From the NCBI GenBank assembly GCA_033283325.1, contig JAWMQO010000005.1, forward strand, positions 248,001 to 312,000: DNA of 64,000 nt, given 5' to 3'. Below are positions 1 to 8,427 of the stretch, piece by piece. Made by a program: the position numbers and the translations under genes. The stretch is from Mangrovimicrobium sp033283325. Its GTDB lineage: Bacteria > Pseudomonadota > Gammaproteobacteria > Pseudomonadales > Halieaceae. A model generated the notes under the pieces. That model saw only the letters and a list, made by a program, of their open reading frames with translations. It was not told where the DNA came from and ran no database searches. Numbering within the stretch: position 1 is the stretch's first letter; each line of letters starts with the position of its first letter.

Positions 1-1123
1 GCGGCATGAGCTTGCCCAGGCGCGAGCGGGTGCCCTCGAAGGCCCAGTTCATCGGGAAGCGCTTTTCCATCAGGTAGCCGATGTAGTGGCGCAGGGTCAG
101 CTTGTAGAGTTCGTTGTCCTGGAAGCTGCGCCTGATGAAAATGGCACCGGACCGTCGCAGCAGGTGGCCGAAGCCGGGAAAGTCGAGGTTGGCGCCGCCG
201 AACATGTGGGGCATCGGGAAGTCGTTGTCGAAGAGTACCTTGGGCACGACGAAACCGTCGAGGTAGGTCTTGTGGGTCCACAGCAGGATCGAGGGATTGT
301 TGCGCACCACTGTGCGCAGTTCCTCCATGGCATGGGGGTCGAAGACGATTTCGTCCTCGTAGCCAAGGCGCAGGCAGTAGTTGCAGAAGCGGGAAAATAT
401 ATCCAGCCAGAAGGAGGTCGGCGTAGAGACCATTTCCTCCATGTACTCCGCAGCCTCGTCCAGCAGGTCCTTGACCGGGCGCTGCTGTTCCTCGGCGAGA
501 GTTTCAACCGCGCGGTGGAAGTCGCCGCTGGACATCAGGGTGGCGGCGACGTGCCGCGGCACCTTGTAGCGGCTGCCCTTGAGCTGGCGCTCGGCGATGT
601 CCAGCGCCACTGCCGCCTGCCGGGCGACGAAACTGGCCAGTCCGGAGTCCACTGTCGCCCGCGATTCCGCGCGGTGTTGCTCGAAGCGCAGGCGCAGGTT
701 TTCCAGGCTGTCCGGCGCGCCGGCGATAAGGTGTACCCGCTCCGGGTGGCGGCGAAGGATGCTCTCCCCGCGGCGGGCAGAGGGTTGGCGCGGATCGCCG
801 GTGAGCATCTGCCGCCCCAGGCCGAACAGGCCCGAGGCGTCGTCAGGGGCGATCCAGTGCACCCGCAGTGGCACGATGAGGGTTTCCGGTGGCAACGCCA
901 GGGCCAGGGAGAGGTGGCCGCTCTGGTAACCACTGCGTTCGTCCTTGAGGTCGATGCGAATCTGTGGCGGTGGCGCGCCGCTCCCGCCACCCGGGTCGTG
1001 CCTGCTGACCCACTCACTGAGAAGCTGTTCCTCGAGGTCGTTACGGGCGTCGAGGATGAACAGGACCTGGCGCGATTCGGCCTGCGCCCAGGGATTGCTG
1101 CGGGGATAAATTCGTTCAGGCAT
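1..1123 (-). CDS. plsB: Glycerol-3-phosphate acyltransferase PlsB, N-terminal part (runs off the left edge)
   Basis: About 374 residues are visible from the ATG at 1123; the C-terminal half lies outside the window. PlsB acylates sn-glycerol-3-phosphate at position 1, the first step of membrane phospholipid synthesis at the inner membrane. Visible acyltransferase blocks are HKTYLDG (H284 and D289, an HX4D catalytic pair), then GAIFIRRSF, then FEGTRSRLG at the edge. Block order and spacing match E. coli PlsB, where the HX4D histidine is at about 306. The start codon overlaps the stop of the upstream HAD-PlsC gene by one base (TAATG), so the two are very probably translated together. A DHAPAT-type GPAT is the main alternative. 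The family call is firm; the exact subfamily is less so. Confidence 0.85.
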   Translation of the reverse strand, partial: MPERIYPRSNPWAQAESRQVLFILDARNDLEEQLLSEWVSRHDPGGGSGAPPPQIRIDLKDERSGYQSGHLSLALALPPETLIVPLRVHWIAPDDASGLFGLGRQMLTGDPRQPSARRGESILRRHPERVHLIAGAPDSLENLRLRFEQHRAESRATVDSGLASFVARQAAVALDIAERQLKGSRYKVPRHVAATLMSSGDFHRAVETLAEEQQRPVKDLLDEAAEYMEEMVSTPTSFWLDIFSRFCNYCLRLGYEDEIVFDPHAMEELRTVVRNNPSILLWTHKTYLDGFVVPKVLFDNDFPMPHMFGGANLDFPGFGHLLRRSGAIFIRRSFQDNELYKLTLRHYIGYLMEKRFPMNWAFEGTRSRLGKLMP

Positions 1124-2838
1124 TAAGGGGTATTGGTCACCTTGGCTTTACTCTTGGGCTTTGCGCGACTGACTGCCTTTCGCGGCGCCGTTTTTGTTTT
1201 GCTCGGGGCTTTTGCTTTGGTCACCGCCGTGGCCTTGCTTGCAGCCTTGGCCTTGGCCTTGGTCTTGGCGGCAGGTTTTGCTTCTGGCGCTGCCCTGGGT
1301 TTGCGCTGAGCCCTGGTTTTTGGTGGAGCATCCGCCTTGGCTGGAGCGGTGGCCTGTGTCTTTGAAGTGGTCGGCGCAGCCGGCTTCTCCGCTTGCGGCG
1401 CGGGCTCCAGTGGCTGGCCGAGTGCAGCGAGGTACATGTTCCGCACCTCGCGCACATGCTCGTCGACGCTGTGGCGGCGCCACTGAGTGGTATCCACCGG
1501 CGGCAATACCTCGACCTTGACCGTGGCCGGCCGGTAGACGAACTCGCCCTTGGGCGCGACGTCGCCGGCATTGTGGATGACAATCGGGATGATCGGCACC
1601 TTGGCCTGCATGGCCACGTGAAAGGCGCCCTTCTTGAAGCGCGCTAGGGTCGGCGAGACTGTGCGGGTGCCCTCCGGGGCCATCACCACCGATTTGCCTT
1701 CCGTGTGCATCACATCGACCAGGGCGTTGACCGAGCGAATGGCCGCCCGCGGATTCGAGCGATCGATGAACACCACCCCGGCGTACTCCATGATCCGCCC
1801 GATAAGGGGAGACTCGGTCTTGATTTCCTGCTTGCCGACGCTGGCGAAGTCCCGTCGCAGCAGGTGGGCGAGGATGACGACATCGGCCTTGCTCTGGTGA
1901 TTGAATACGAACACGCAGGGGCGCGAGGACCACAGGTATTGCTCGCCCTTTACCTTCAGGCGCAGGCCAATCAGCGCGCTGGCGGTATCGGCGAAGGTGG
2001 AGATGGTGAAGTTGATCGAGTCGCGCCTGGAGCCCGTGAGGGCGTAAATCGGCAGGCCGGCGAGGAAACTGCCGAGCATGCTGCCGGTGGCCGCGACGGA
2101 ACGGACGACCTGGCCGACGCTGGGCAGTCCGCGGCTGCCGAAGCGCGTCGAGGGCCAATCGCGATTGTGCGCCAGGCGCTCCAGTTCGTCGCTGGGATTG
2201 AGGGCGTGGGGATGCCCGACGTGGTCGAGCAGTTCCAGGTCATCGGTGCTGTCGGAATAGAACCAGGCGTCGGCCAGGTCTCCGCCAACGTGGTAGGCGA
2301 GTCCCTCTGCGGCCTCCACCTTGCCCTGGCCAAAACAGGTCGGGCGGATGACAGCACCGGTGAACTTGCCGTCCTCCACCTCCAGGTGGGTGCAAAGTAT
2401 GTGTTCGATGCCCAGGTCGCGGGCGGCGGGCTCCACCTGGTAGGGTGTCGCCGAGGAAATGACCGCCACGGTGTGGCCGCGGGCGAGGTGCGCTTTTACC
2501 AGGGCCCGTGATTCGGGATAGACCCGACGGGCGATGTGCTTCTGGTAGAGCTCGCGACCCACACCCAGGTAGGCCTCTTCCTCGAGGCCCTGCATGAACC
2601 TGGCAGCGACGGTCATCATCGCCGAGAATCCGGTGTTGCCGAGAGCAAAGCCGGCCATGGCGGTCAACAGCTCTGCGACCTGTGTCGGCGAGAGGTCGCC
2701 GCGGCGGATCTGCTCGCGCAGCAGCGCAGTCGCCGAATAGCCGGCGATCAGGGTGCCGTCAAAATCGAAAATCGCCAGTGTTTCCGGTCCTTCCGGCGAT
2801 GAGGCGATTGCCGCCAGCAGTTCGTCCAGCGTTGCCAT
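1123..2838 (-). CDS. HAD-family phosphatase fused to a PlsC-type 1-acylglycerol-3-phosphate acyltransferase, with Lys/Ala/Pro-rich tail
   Basis: 571 residues in three parts. Residues 20-225 form a HAD-IB hydrolase with FDFDGT (D25, D27), the VISSAT block near 127-131 and a D196 acidic motif. Residues 260-475 form a PlsC domain with NHQSKAD (H314, D319) and PEGTR (388-392). Residues about 481-571 are low-complexity K/A/P/T-rich, like histone H1 or AlgP tails. PlsC acylates lysophosphatidate at position 2. The substrate of the phosphatase half is unknown; related fusions were annotated as phosphoserine phosphatase-like. The fusion sits directly before plsB, an order also known from mycobacterial plsB2/plsC, which suggests a phospholipid or neutral lipid role. 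The basic tail is dispensable-looking and could bind nucleic acid or anionic lipid (inference). Confidence 0.88.
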   Translation of the reverse strand: MATLDELLAAIASSPEGPETLAIFDFDGTLIAGYSATALLREQIRRGDLSPTQVAELLTAMAGFALGNTGFSAMMTVAARFMQGLEEEAYLGVGRELYQKHIARRVYPESRALVKAHLARGHTVAVISSATPYQVEPAARDLGIEHILCTHLEVEDGKFTGAVIRPTCFGQGKVEAAEGLAYHVGGDLADAWFYSDSTDDLELLDHVGHPHALNPSDELERLAHNRDWPSTRFGSRGLPSVGQVVRSVAATGSMLGSFLAGLPIYALTGSRRDSINFTISTFADTASALIGLRLKVKGEQYLWSSRPCVFVFNHQSKADVVILAHLLRRDFASVGKQEIKTESPLIGRIMEYAGVVFIDRSNPRAAIRSVNALVDVMHTEGKSVVMAPEGTRTVSPTLARFKKGAFHVAMQAKVPIIPIVIHNAGDVAPKGEFVYRPATVKVEVLPPVDTTQWRRHSVDEHVREVRNMYLAALGQPLEPAPQAEKPAAPTTSKTQATAPAKADAPPKTRAQRKPRAAPEAKPAAKTKAKAKAASKATAVTKAKAPSKTKTAPRKAVSRAKPKSKAKVTNTP

Positions 2839-2911
2839 GGGTTCCCCAAGCGATTTTCCCCAAGCATAACCTATTGTTGCCGGATGCGGAGTGTTTGCGG
2901 GCTGTTTGGGA

Positions 2912-2940
2912 ATAAAAAAAGGGGCCGTGGGGCCCCTTTT
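2912..2940 (-). terminator. Rho-independent terminator of pckA
   Basis: Read on the minus strand, AAAAGGGGCC pairs with GGCCCCTTTT around a 4-base loop and is followed by a T-rich run. It lies 25 bases past the pckA stop and separates pckA from the HAD-PlsC gene. Confidence 0.85.
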
Positions 2941-2964
2941 CCTGTTCGGCGATGCCGCCGGCGA

Positions 2965-4524
2965 TCAGCCCGCCGAAGGGCCTGCCGCGAGGATTGCCGC
3001 GGAGACATCGAAGTTGCCGATGTTCTCGTTGAACAGGGCGGCCAGTTTGCGCGCCTGCTCGTCGTAGGCCGCGCTGTCGCCCCAGCTCTCGCGGGGGTTG
3101 ACGTAGCTGGCGTCGACGCCGGGGATTGCTTTCGGGAAATCCAGGTTGAGGATGTCCAGGTGACCGGTGGGCACGTCCAGCAGCGCGCCGCTCTGGCAGG
3201 CGTTGACGATCGCCCGGGTGACCGGGATGGGGAAGCGGGAGCCGGTGCCGCCGGGGGCGCCGGAGCCGCCGGTCCAGCCGGTGTTGACCAGGTAGACCTG
3301 GCTGTCGAATTCCTCGATGCGGCGCATCAGCAGTTCGGCGTAGTCACTCGCGGGGCGCGGCATGAAGGGCGCACCGAAGCAGGTGGAGAAGGTCGGGTTG
3401 ATGCCCGCTTCCGCGCCCAGTTCGGTGGAGCCCACCCGTGCGGTGTAACCGCTGAGGAAGTGGTAGGCAGCGGCTTCCTTGCTCAGGATCGATACCGGCG
3501 GCAGTACGCCGGAAACGTCACAGGTGAGGAAGATGACGCAGCGCGGCTCGCCCGCGGCGTTGTTTTCCGCGCGCTTCTCGACGTGCTCCAGCGGGTAGCA
3601 GCAGCGGCCGTTCTCGGTCAGGCTGGTGTCCGCGTAGTCGGCGTGGCGCTGCTCGTCGAGCACCACGTTCTCGATGATGGCGCCGAAGCGGATGGCATCC
3701 CAGATGATGGGTTCATTCTTCTGCGACAGGTCGATGGTCTTGGCGTAGCAGCCGCCTTCCAGGTTGAACACCGAGCCCTTGGCCCAGCCGTGCTCGTCGT
3801 CGCCGATCAGGTACATTTGCGGATCAGCTGAAAGGGTGGTCTTGCCGGTGCCGGAGAGGCCGAAGAACAGGGTGGTGTTGCCCTCTTCGTCGACATTGGC
3901 GCTGCAGTGCATGGGCATCACGTCTTTCTCGGGGAGCAGGAAGTTCTGCACCGCGAACATGGACTTCTTCATCTCGCCCGCGTAGCGCATGCCGGCGATC
4001 AGTACCTTGCGCTGGGCGAAATTGACGATGACAACGCCGTCGGAGTTGGTGCCGTCGCGCTCCGGCTCACATTCGAAGCTGGCGACGTTGAGGATGTTCC
4101 ACTCTTCCTTGCGCGCCCCGTTGTAGTTGGCGGGGCGGATGAACATGTTGCGGCCGAAGAGGTTCTGCCAGGCAGTCTCTGTAGTGACCTTGACCGGGAT
4201 GTAGTGCTCGCTGTGCTCACCGACGTGGAGGTGGGAAACGAAGCGGTCGCGCTCGGCGAGGTAGCCTTCGACCCGCTCCCAGAGCGCGTCGAACTTGTCC
4301 CCGTCGAAGGGGCGGTTGACGCTGCCCCAGTCGATGCTGTCCTCGGTGCTTGGCTCGCGCACGGTGAAGCGGTCGGCGGGGGAGCGGCCGGTGCGCGCGC
4401 CCGTGGTCACCAGCAGCGCGCCGGTATCCGCCAGCGTGCCTTCGCCCCGTTTCAGGGCCTCCTCGATAAGCTCCGCCGGTGTGAGATCGGCGAATTCCTG
4501 GGTCGTCTGGGAAGTGGCAGTCAT
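2965..4524 (-). CDS. pckA: Phosphoenolpyruvate carboxykinase (ATP)
   Basis: 519 residues from the ATG at 4524, chosen because AGGACGAACA stands just before it; an in-frame start 69 bases further upstream adds a non-conserved leader. The enzyme converts oxaloacetate and ATP to phosphoenolpyruvate, ADP and CO2, the committed step of gluconeogenesis, in the cytosol. Diagnostic segments are the P-loop FGLSGTGKTTLSADP, the metal/substrate block IGDDEHGW, the ENVVLDE region and NTGWTGGSGAPGGTGSR. Length fits the ATP-type family (about 520-540). It is a single-gene unit with its own terminator. Gluconeogenic capacity agrees with fadBA elsewhere in the window, since growth on fatty acids needs it. 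Confidence 0.97.
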   Translation of the reverse strand: MTATSQTTQEFADLTPAELIEEALKRGEGTLADTGALLVTTGARTGRSPADRFTVREPSTEDSIDWGSVNRPFDGDKFDALWERVEGYLAERDRFVSHLHVGEHSEHYIPVKVTTETAWQNLFGRNMFIRPANYNGARKEEWNILNVASFECEPERDGTNSDGVVIVNFAQRKVLIAGMRYAGEMKKSMFAVQNFLLPEKDVMPMHCSANVDEEGNTTLFFGLSGTGKTTLSADPQMYLIGDDEHGWAKGSVFNLEGGCYAKTIDLSQKNEPIIWDAIRFGAIIENVVLDEQRHADYADTSLTENGRCCYPLEHVEKRAENNAAGEPRCVIFLTCDVSGVLPPVSILSKEAAAYHFLSGYTARVGSTELGAEAGINPTFSTCFGAPFMPRPASDYAELLMRRIEEFDSQVYLVNTGWTGGSGAPGGTGSRFPIPVTRAIVNACQSGALLDVPTGHLDILNLDFPKAIPGVDASYVNPRESWGDSAAYDEQARKLAALFNENIGNFDVSAAILAAGPSAG

Positions 4525-4663
4525 TGTTCGTCCTGTTTTGCAGCAAGTGCCTGCCGGCACGCGAGCGGTTCCGGGGTATTTTTGGGGCGCCAATTATGTC
4601 AGAAACGGCCGTGAATGCGAACTATCGCGGGTATAAAGGAGGCTTATGTGGGTCAGGTGCCCC

Positions 4664-5551
4664 TCAATGGAGGGATTCACCGCCAATTCCAGCCAGCAGG
4701 CCCTGCAGGTCCTCCCGGCTGAAGCCGTAGCGCTGGTTGCAGAACTCGCAATCCATGGTTACCTCGCCCTGTTCCTGCAGGATGTCCTCGATCTCTGCCG
4801 CGCTGACCGCCGACAGGGCGTTCAGGGAGCGTTCCCGGGAGCAATCGCAGTGGAAGCGTACCGGGCGCGGCTCGAACAGCCGCAGCTCGTCTTCGTGATA
4901 CAGGCGGTGCAGCAGCTCGCGGCTCTCCAGTTCCAGCAATTCCGCGCTCTCCAGGGTCGCTGCCAGGGTGCTGGTGTGCTCCCACTGACCCGCCCGCTGG
5001 GCGGAATCCAGGGTCAGCTGGGCGGGTAGCTGCTGCAGCAGCAGGCCGCCCGCGCGGTGTTCGTCCGCCGCCAGCCAGACCCGGGTGCCGAGTTGTTCCG
5101 ACTGGCGGAAGTAGGCGTCGAGACTGCGGGCGAGGGAGCCTTCCTCCAGCGGGACCACGCCCTGGTAGCGCTTGCCGCGCAGGGGGTCGATGGTGATGGC
5201 TAGCTGGCCGCCCCCCAGCAGGGGCTCGAAGGCGGTGGCGGTGGCGAATTCGGCTCCGCGGGCGATTCCACGGATGGCCAGGTCACTGCTGCACTCCGCC
5301 ATGAGCAGGGGGATTTCTCCCGGGGAGCGGGCCTGCAGGACCAGCCGGCCCTCGAACTTGAGGGTATTGGCCAGCAGCACGGAGGCCGCCAGGAACTCTC
5401 CGAGCAGCCGGCTTACGCCCGGCGCGTACTGGTGGAGGCCGAGGATTTCGCCGTAGGCCTGTTCGAGCTGCACCGTCTCCCCGCGTACGTCGGCCCGCTC
5501 GAAGAGGAAGCGCTGGCTCTGGTCGCGGCGGTGGGTCGTGGAATCTTGCAT
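4664..5551 (-). CDS. hslO: Redox-regulated holdase chaperone Hsp33
   Basis: 295 residues if it starts at the ATG at 5551; an ATG 57 bases upstream is possible but adds a tail without family character and neither start has a strong ribosome site. Hsp33 is a cytosolic chaperone that is inactive while four cysteines hold zinc and becomes active when oxidants form disulfides. The switch is intact: CDC (C235, C237) followed about 30 residues later by CEFC (C268, C271). The N-terminal segment RFLFERADVRGE and the LLMAECSSD and DPLRGKRYQG blocks are typical. It stands alone between pckA and the divergent PHA-type gene. Confidence 0.95.
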   Translation of the reverse strand: MQDSTTHRRDQSQRFLFERADVRGETVQLEQAYGEILGLHQYAPGVSRLLGEFLAASVLLANTLKFEGRLVLQARSPGEIPLLMAECSSDLAIRGIARGAEFATATAFEPLLGGGQLAITIDPLRGKRYQGVVPLEEGSLARSLDAYFRQSEQLGTRVWLAADEHRAGGLLLQQLPAQLTLDSAQRAGQWEHTSTLAATLESAELLELESRELLHRLYHEDELRLFEPRPVRFHCDCSRERSLNALSAVSAAEIEDILQEQGEVTMDCEFCNQRYGFSREDLQGLLAGIGGESLH

Positions 5552-5693
5552 GTTCGGAACGGGGGCCTTCGAGCGGTTAATGCTAACGCCGCGCGGCGGG
5601 GAATGCACCCGCCGTTTGCGGCACCTTTCGCTGCGCCGGGGAGTTTTCCCGGCGGCGGCGGGGCTCTATACTCGCGCAAAAGCGAGGACGACG

Positions 5694-5969
5694 ATGGCCG
5701 GATTCAGAATTACCAAACCCTACACCATGCCCCGGGACGAGGTGCGCGCTGCCGCGGAAGGCTTTGCCGCGGAACTCGAGCGCGAGTACGGGGTGCGCTC
5801 CAAGTGGAGCGACAACAGCGTGCGCATCAAGGGGGCGGGAGTCGACGGCGAGCTCTCCTACGCCGATGGCCTGATCGACGTCTCGGTCAAGCTGGGATTG
5901 CTGACCTCGATGTTCGAGGGCAAGCTCAAGCGGGAGGTGCAGCGCTACCTCGACGAACACGTCACCTGA
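5694..5969 (+). CDS. Polyhydroxyalkanoic acid system family protein
   Basis: 91 residues from the ATG at 5694, preceded by GAGGACGACG. The sequence pattern (I-T-K-P-Y at the N-terminus, a central W-x-D-x-x-V-R-I-K-G, and a C-terminal K-x-x-v-x-x-Y-L) resembles the small PHA granule/regulator family (PHA_gran_rgn). Proteins of this family are linked to polyhydroxyalkanoate metabolism, but their biochemical activity is not well defined. No PHA synthase or depolymerase is visible in the window, so the role is inferred from family only. It is a single gene, divergent from hslO, with the rpsT terminator just beyond its stop. Confidence 0.7.
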   Translation: MAGFRITKPYTMPRDEVRAAAEGFAAELEREYGVRSKWSDNSVRIKGAGVDGELSYADGLIDVSVKLGLLTSMFEGKLKREVQRYLDEHVT

Positions 5970-6001
5970 ATTCGTCACCCGGGTTAGAGTCCCGCAAACG
6001 C

Positions 6002-6026
6002 AAAAAGCCGGCGCTGGGCCGGCTTT
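6002..6026 (-). terminator. Rho-independent terminator of rpsT
   Basis: AAAGCCGGC pairs with GCCGGCTTT around GCTGG; on the minus strand it is followed by TTTTTG. It is placed 25 bases after the rpsT stop. It could also stop plus-strand transcripts from the PHA-type gene, but lacks a U-tract in that direction. Confidence 0.8.
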
Positions 6027-6050
6027 GAGCGGAAGCTTGTAAGCCCGGTA

Positions 6051-6317
6051 TCAGGCGGCGAGCGCTTTGACCTGCGCGCTCAGGCGGCTCTTGTGGCGAG
6101 CAGCCTTGTTCTTGTGGATGATGCCTTTGTTGGCCATCCGGTCGATGACGGGCACGGCAGCCTCGTAGGCTTCGCGGGCCTTGTCAGCGTCGCCGCTACC
6201 GATGGCGGCCACGACCTGCTTTATCCGGGTACGCACCAGCGAACGCAGGCTGGCGTTGTGAGTGCGGCGCTTTTCCGCCTGGCGGGCGCGCTTTTTGGCT
6301 TGCGGTGAATTGGCCAA
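6051..6317 (-). CDS. rpsT: 30S ribosomal protein S20
   Basis: 88 residues, the usual S20 length, and strongly basic. S20 binds 16S rRNA early in small-subunit assembly. The N-terminus (ANSPQAKKRARQAEKRR) and the central HNASLRSLVRT match the family. The start codon is TTG, following AGAGGACAGTACA. E. coli rpsT also starts with UUG, a feature known to serve autogenous control of S20 synthesis; the same codon here suggests the mechanism is shared. The gene is monocistronic with its own terminator. Confidence 0.97.
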   Translation of the reverse strand: MANSPQAKKRARQAEKRRTHNASLRSLVRTRIKQVVAAIGSGDADKAREAYEAAVPVIDRMANKGIIHKNKAARHKSRLSAQVKALAA

Positions 6318-6389
6318 TGTACTGTCCTCTGGGGGTCAAAAATCAGGAGGCGCGATTTTCCATGTTCGCCCCCTGCTTGTCAACCGGGT

Positions 6390-6821
6390 TCAGGGCGTCT
6401 GGAAATAGTGCCAGAAGCTGGGAATCCAGACCACGAGGAAGAGGCTGAGGGAGACGAAGACCCCCGCGGAGCCGAGGTCCTTGGCCTGCCCCGAGAGCGG
6501 GTCGTATTCGGGGCCGATGCGGTCGACAATCGACTCGATGGCGGTGTTGATGACCTCGGCGAGGATCACCAGGCCACAGGTGATGACCAGCGCTACCTGG
6601 TGGGCCAGGCCATCGCCGATGGCGAAGGCGAGGGGGACGAAGCAGATCGCCAGGGTGGCCTCGATACGGAAGGCCTCCTCGTTCATCCAGGCGGCCCGGA
6701 AGCCCTTCCAGGAGTAGCGGGTGGCGGCGACCAGTCGCGCCATACCGCGCTTGCCGGGCTTGGACATGCGCTCGCCGGTGCTGGTATCGGTATCCCGGGC
6801 CCGTGAGTCTCCCTGCCCCAT
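6390..6821 (-). CDS. dgkA: Diacylglycerol kinase
   Basis: 144 residues from the ATG at 6821, selected because AGGAG lies 6 bases before it. Starting at a later ATG (6767) would give 125 residues, closer to the 122 of E. coli, but lacks a good ribosome site. DgkA is an inner-membrane trimer that phosphorylates diacylglycerol to phosphatidate, recycling lipid. The membrane-embedded catalytic region is clear: NEEAFRIE, then AEVINTAIESIVDRIG, then LSGQAKDLGSAGV. Three hydrophobic helices follow the family layout. The extra 20-residue polar N-terminus is unusual but tolerable. Confidence 0.93.
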   Translation of the reverse strand: MGQGDSRARDTDTSTGERMSKPGKRGMARLVAATRYSWKGFRAAWMNEEAFRIEATLAICFVPLAFAIGDGLAHQVALVITCGLVILAEVINTAIESIVDRIGPEYDPLSGQAKDLGSAGVFVSLSLFLVVWIPSFWHYFQTP

Positions 6822-6955
6822 GCATCTCTCCTGTCTGCGAATGCTCGGTGTGAAGCGCCGCGTACTGCGTTTGGGCGCGACGGCGTATAGCCTCCGATAA
6901 TGAAGCCGGGATTGCAATTGCAGGAGATCACGCCGTAAGCGATGTGGCGCATATT

Positions 6956-6970
6956 GCCCGCGGAGCGGGC
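6956..6970. repeat. REP-like palindrome, solitary copy
   Basis: GCCCGCGGAGCGGGC, a 15-base imperfect palindrome with GCCCGC and GCGGGC arms, lies between dgkA and the phosphatase gene. The same 15 bases recur twice, in opposite orientations, at 19001-19015 and 19056-19070, with a similar GGAGC-rich flank. This marks it as a copy of a dispersed REP-type element. Confidence 0.65.
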
Positions 6971-7089
6971 TCCTGCAGGCGATCTATTGCCAGCGGAGGG
7001 TGCTCTGGCGGATGTCGGCGTCGCCCCCCGCCCCTATCTTCGTCATAATAGACGGCTAGATTGAAGCGGTTCCGACGGTAGCAGAAAGT

Positions 7090-8103
7090 ATGTTGAACAC
7101 AGATGCAGTAAAGATCTGGCGCGATGCCAGTGGCGATTACCACGTGCAATGGGAGCAGAGCAGCCCGGAAACCCGGGTGCTGGTGGAGGCCCTGGCCGAT
7201 ACCCAGGGTGAGCAGGCTCGCCACGCCAGCACACCGCAGGTTCGGGTATCGGGCCTGCCCACGGGGGTGCGGCACTTCTTCCGCCTGCGCGACCAGCACG
7301 GCAATGAATTACTCACCCCTGAACGCCGCCTCGGCATGCAGGGCACGCCCAACTTTCGCGACTACGGCGGCTATCGGGGCGCCGGGGGTCGGCGGGTAAA
7401 GTGGGGCTACCTGTTCCGCTCGGGCCAGCTGGCCCGCCTCAGCGAGACCGATATCGCGCTCCTTGCCAGTCTCGATCTCGAGCTGGTCTGCGATTTCCGC
7501 CAGGAAAGCGAGCAGGAAAGTTACCCCAGCCGCCTGCCCGAAGCGGGCCTGCCACGGGTTCTCAGCGTGCCGGTGATTCCGGGTAACAGCAGCAGCTTCT
7601 TCGCCAATGCCGAGGCCCATCGAGAGGCGCTGGAGAGCTATCGCCGCGAAGACATGTTCGACTTCATGCGCGAGATCAACCGGGACTTCGCCGAGGGGCA
7701 GCGGGAGAACTTCGCCCGGGTGTTCCGCGAGGTACTGGAGCTGGATGCCGGGCGCTTCCTCGTTCACTGTTCGGCGGGCAAGGATCGCACCGGCTTCGCC
7801 GCGGCGCTCATGCTCCTGGCGCTGGGCGTCCCCCGGGAGGTGGTGATGCAGGACTACCTGCTGACGGCGGAGTACTTCGATCCCGAAGTGGAACTGCGGC
7901 GCATGCAGCGCAAGTACCGGCTGGAACACCTCGATGCGGACGTGGTGTTACCTATCCTCGAGGTGCACGAGGACTACCTGGCGGCGGCGCTGGCCAGTAT
8001 CGACGAGAATTTCGGTTCGGTGGAGCGCTATCTGGAAGAGGGGCTGGGCCTTGGCCCGGCGGGTGTCGAGGAACTACGGCGCAGGTATCTCGAGGCGGAG
8101 TGA
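7090..8103 (+). CDS. Tyrosine/dual-specificity protein phosphatase with N-terminal extension
   Basis: 337 residues. The catalytic P-loop HCSAGKDRTG (C227 nucleophile, R233) identifies a cysteine-based phosphatase of the Y_phosphatase3 type, also seen in Mycobacterium PtpB-like proteins. The segment GTPNFRDYGGY and the phrase LFRSGQLARLSETD before it are the standard leader of this family. Residues 1-80 have no phosphatase motif and look like a small beta-rich domain. These enzymes remove phosphate from tyrosine or, in some members, from phosphoinositides; the substrate here is unknown. No signal peptide is seen, so it is probably cytosolic. The ATG has only a weak ribosome site. It stands alone between a REP copy and a minus-strand gene. 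Confidence 0.85.
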   Translation: MLNTDAVKIWRDASGDYHVQWEQSSPETRVLVEALADTQGEQARHASTPQVRVSGLPTGVRHFFRLRDQHGNELLTPERRLGMQGTPNFRDYGGYRGAGGRRVKWGYLFRSGQLARLSETDIALLASLDLELVCDFRQESEQESYPSRLPEAGLPRVLSVPVIPGNSSSFFANAEAHREALESYRREDMFDFMREINRDFAEGQRENFARVFREVLELDAGRFLVHCSAGKDRTGFAAALMLLALGVPREVVMQDYLLTAEYFDPEVELRRMQRKYRLEHLDADVVLPILEVHEDYLAAALASIDENFGSVERYLEEGLGLGPAGVEELRRRYLEAE

Positions 8104-8154
8104 GGTGCATTCCGGCCGCGGCGCGAGGCGGCGCGGCCGGGACGCGAATGGAGA

Positions 8155-8427
8155 TCAGTCCATCTTGCAGGCTTTTTTCGCGGCCTTGATCTGCTTCTTC
8201 TCGCACAGTTCGCTGGTCGCGTCGCCGACACACCACTTCTTGCGGTTGTCCCAGGCGGTCAGCTGCTTGTCGCTGCCGTCGGAGCACTTGACGATGTAGC
8301 TGGCGAAGGCGGTGCCGTCGGCAGTTTCCTGGTTGGCGTCAAACACGATGCTGCGGGGCTTGGCAGCAAAGGTGCTGGCGGAAGCGAGGGCAAGGGCCGA
8401 GATCGCGGCGATCTTGATCAGTTTCAT
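8155..8427 (-). CDS. Small exported protein with four cysteines, unknown function
   Basis: 90 residues. The start is well supported: AGGAG lies 8 bases before the ATG. Residues 1-22 are a Sec signal peptide (MKLIKIAAISALALASASTFA, cleavage after AFA-like TFAA). The mature part is about 68 residues, basic, with cysteines in KCSDG, KWCVG, LCEKK and KACKMD, which suggests two disulfides in the periplasm. I do not recognise a named family. It has its own promoter-like upstream region and no co-directional neighbour, so it is probably a single-gene unit. Confidence 0.8.
   Translation of the reverse strand: MKLIKIAAISALALASASTFAAKPRSIVFDANQETADGTAFASYIVKCSDGSDKQLTAWDNRKKWCVGDATSELCEKKQIKAAKKACKMD

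Noticed and set aside
86..1126. Open frame on the plus strand opposite plsB
   Set aside because: The minus-strand frame carries the acyltransferase blocks, so this is a shadow.
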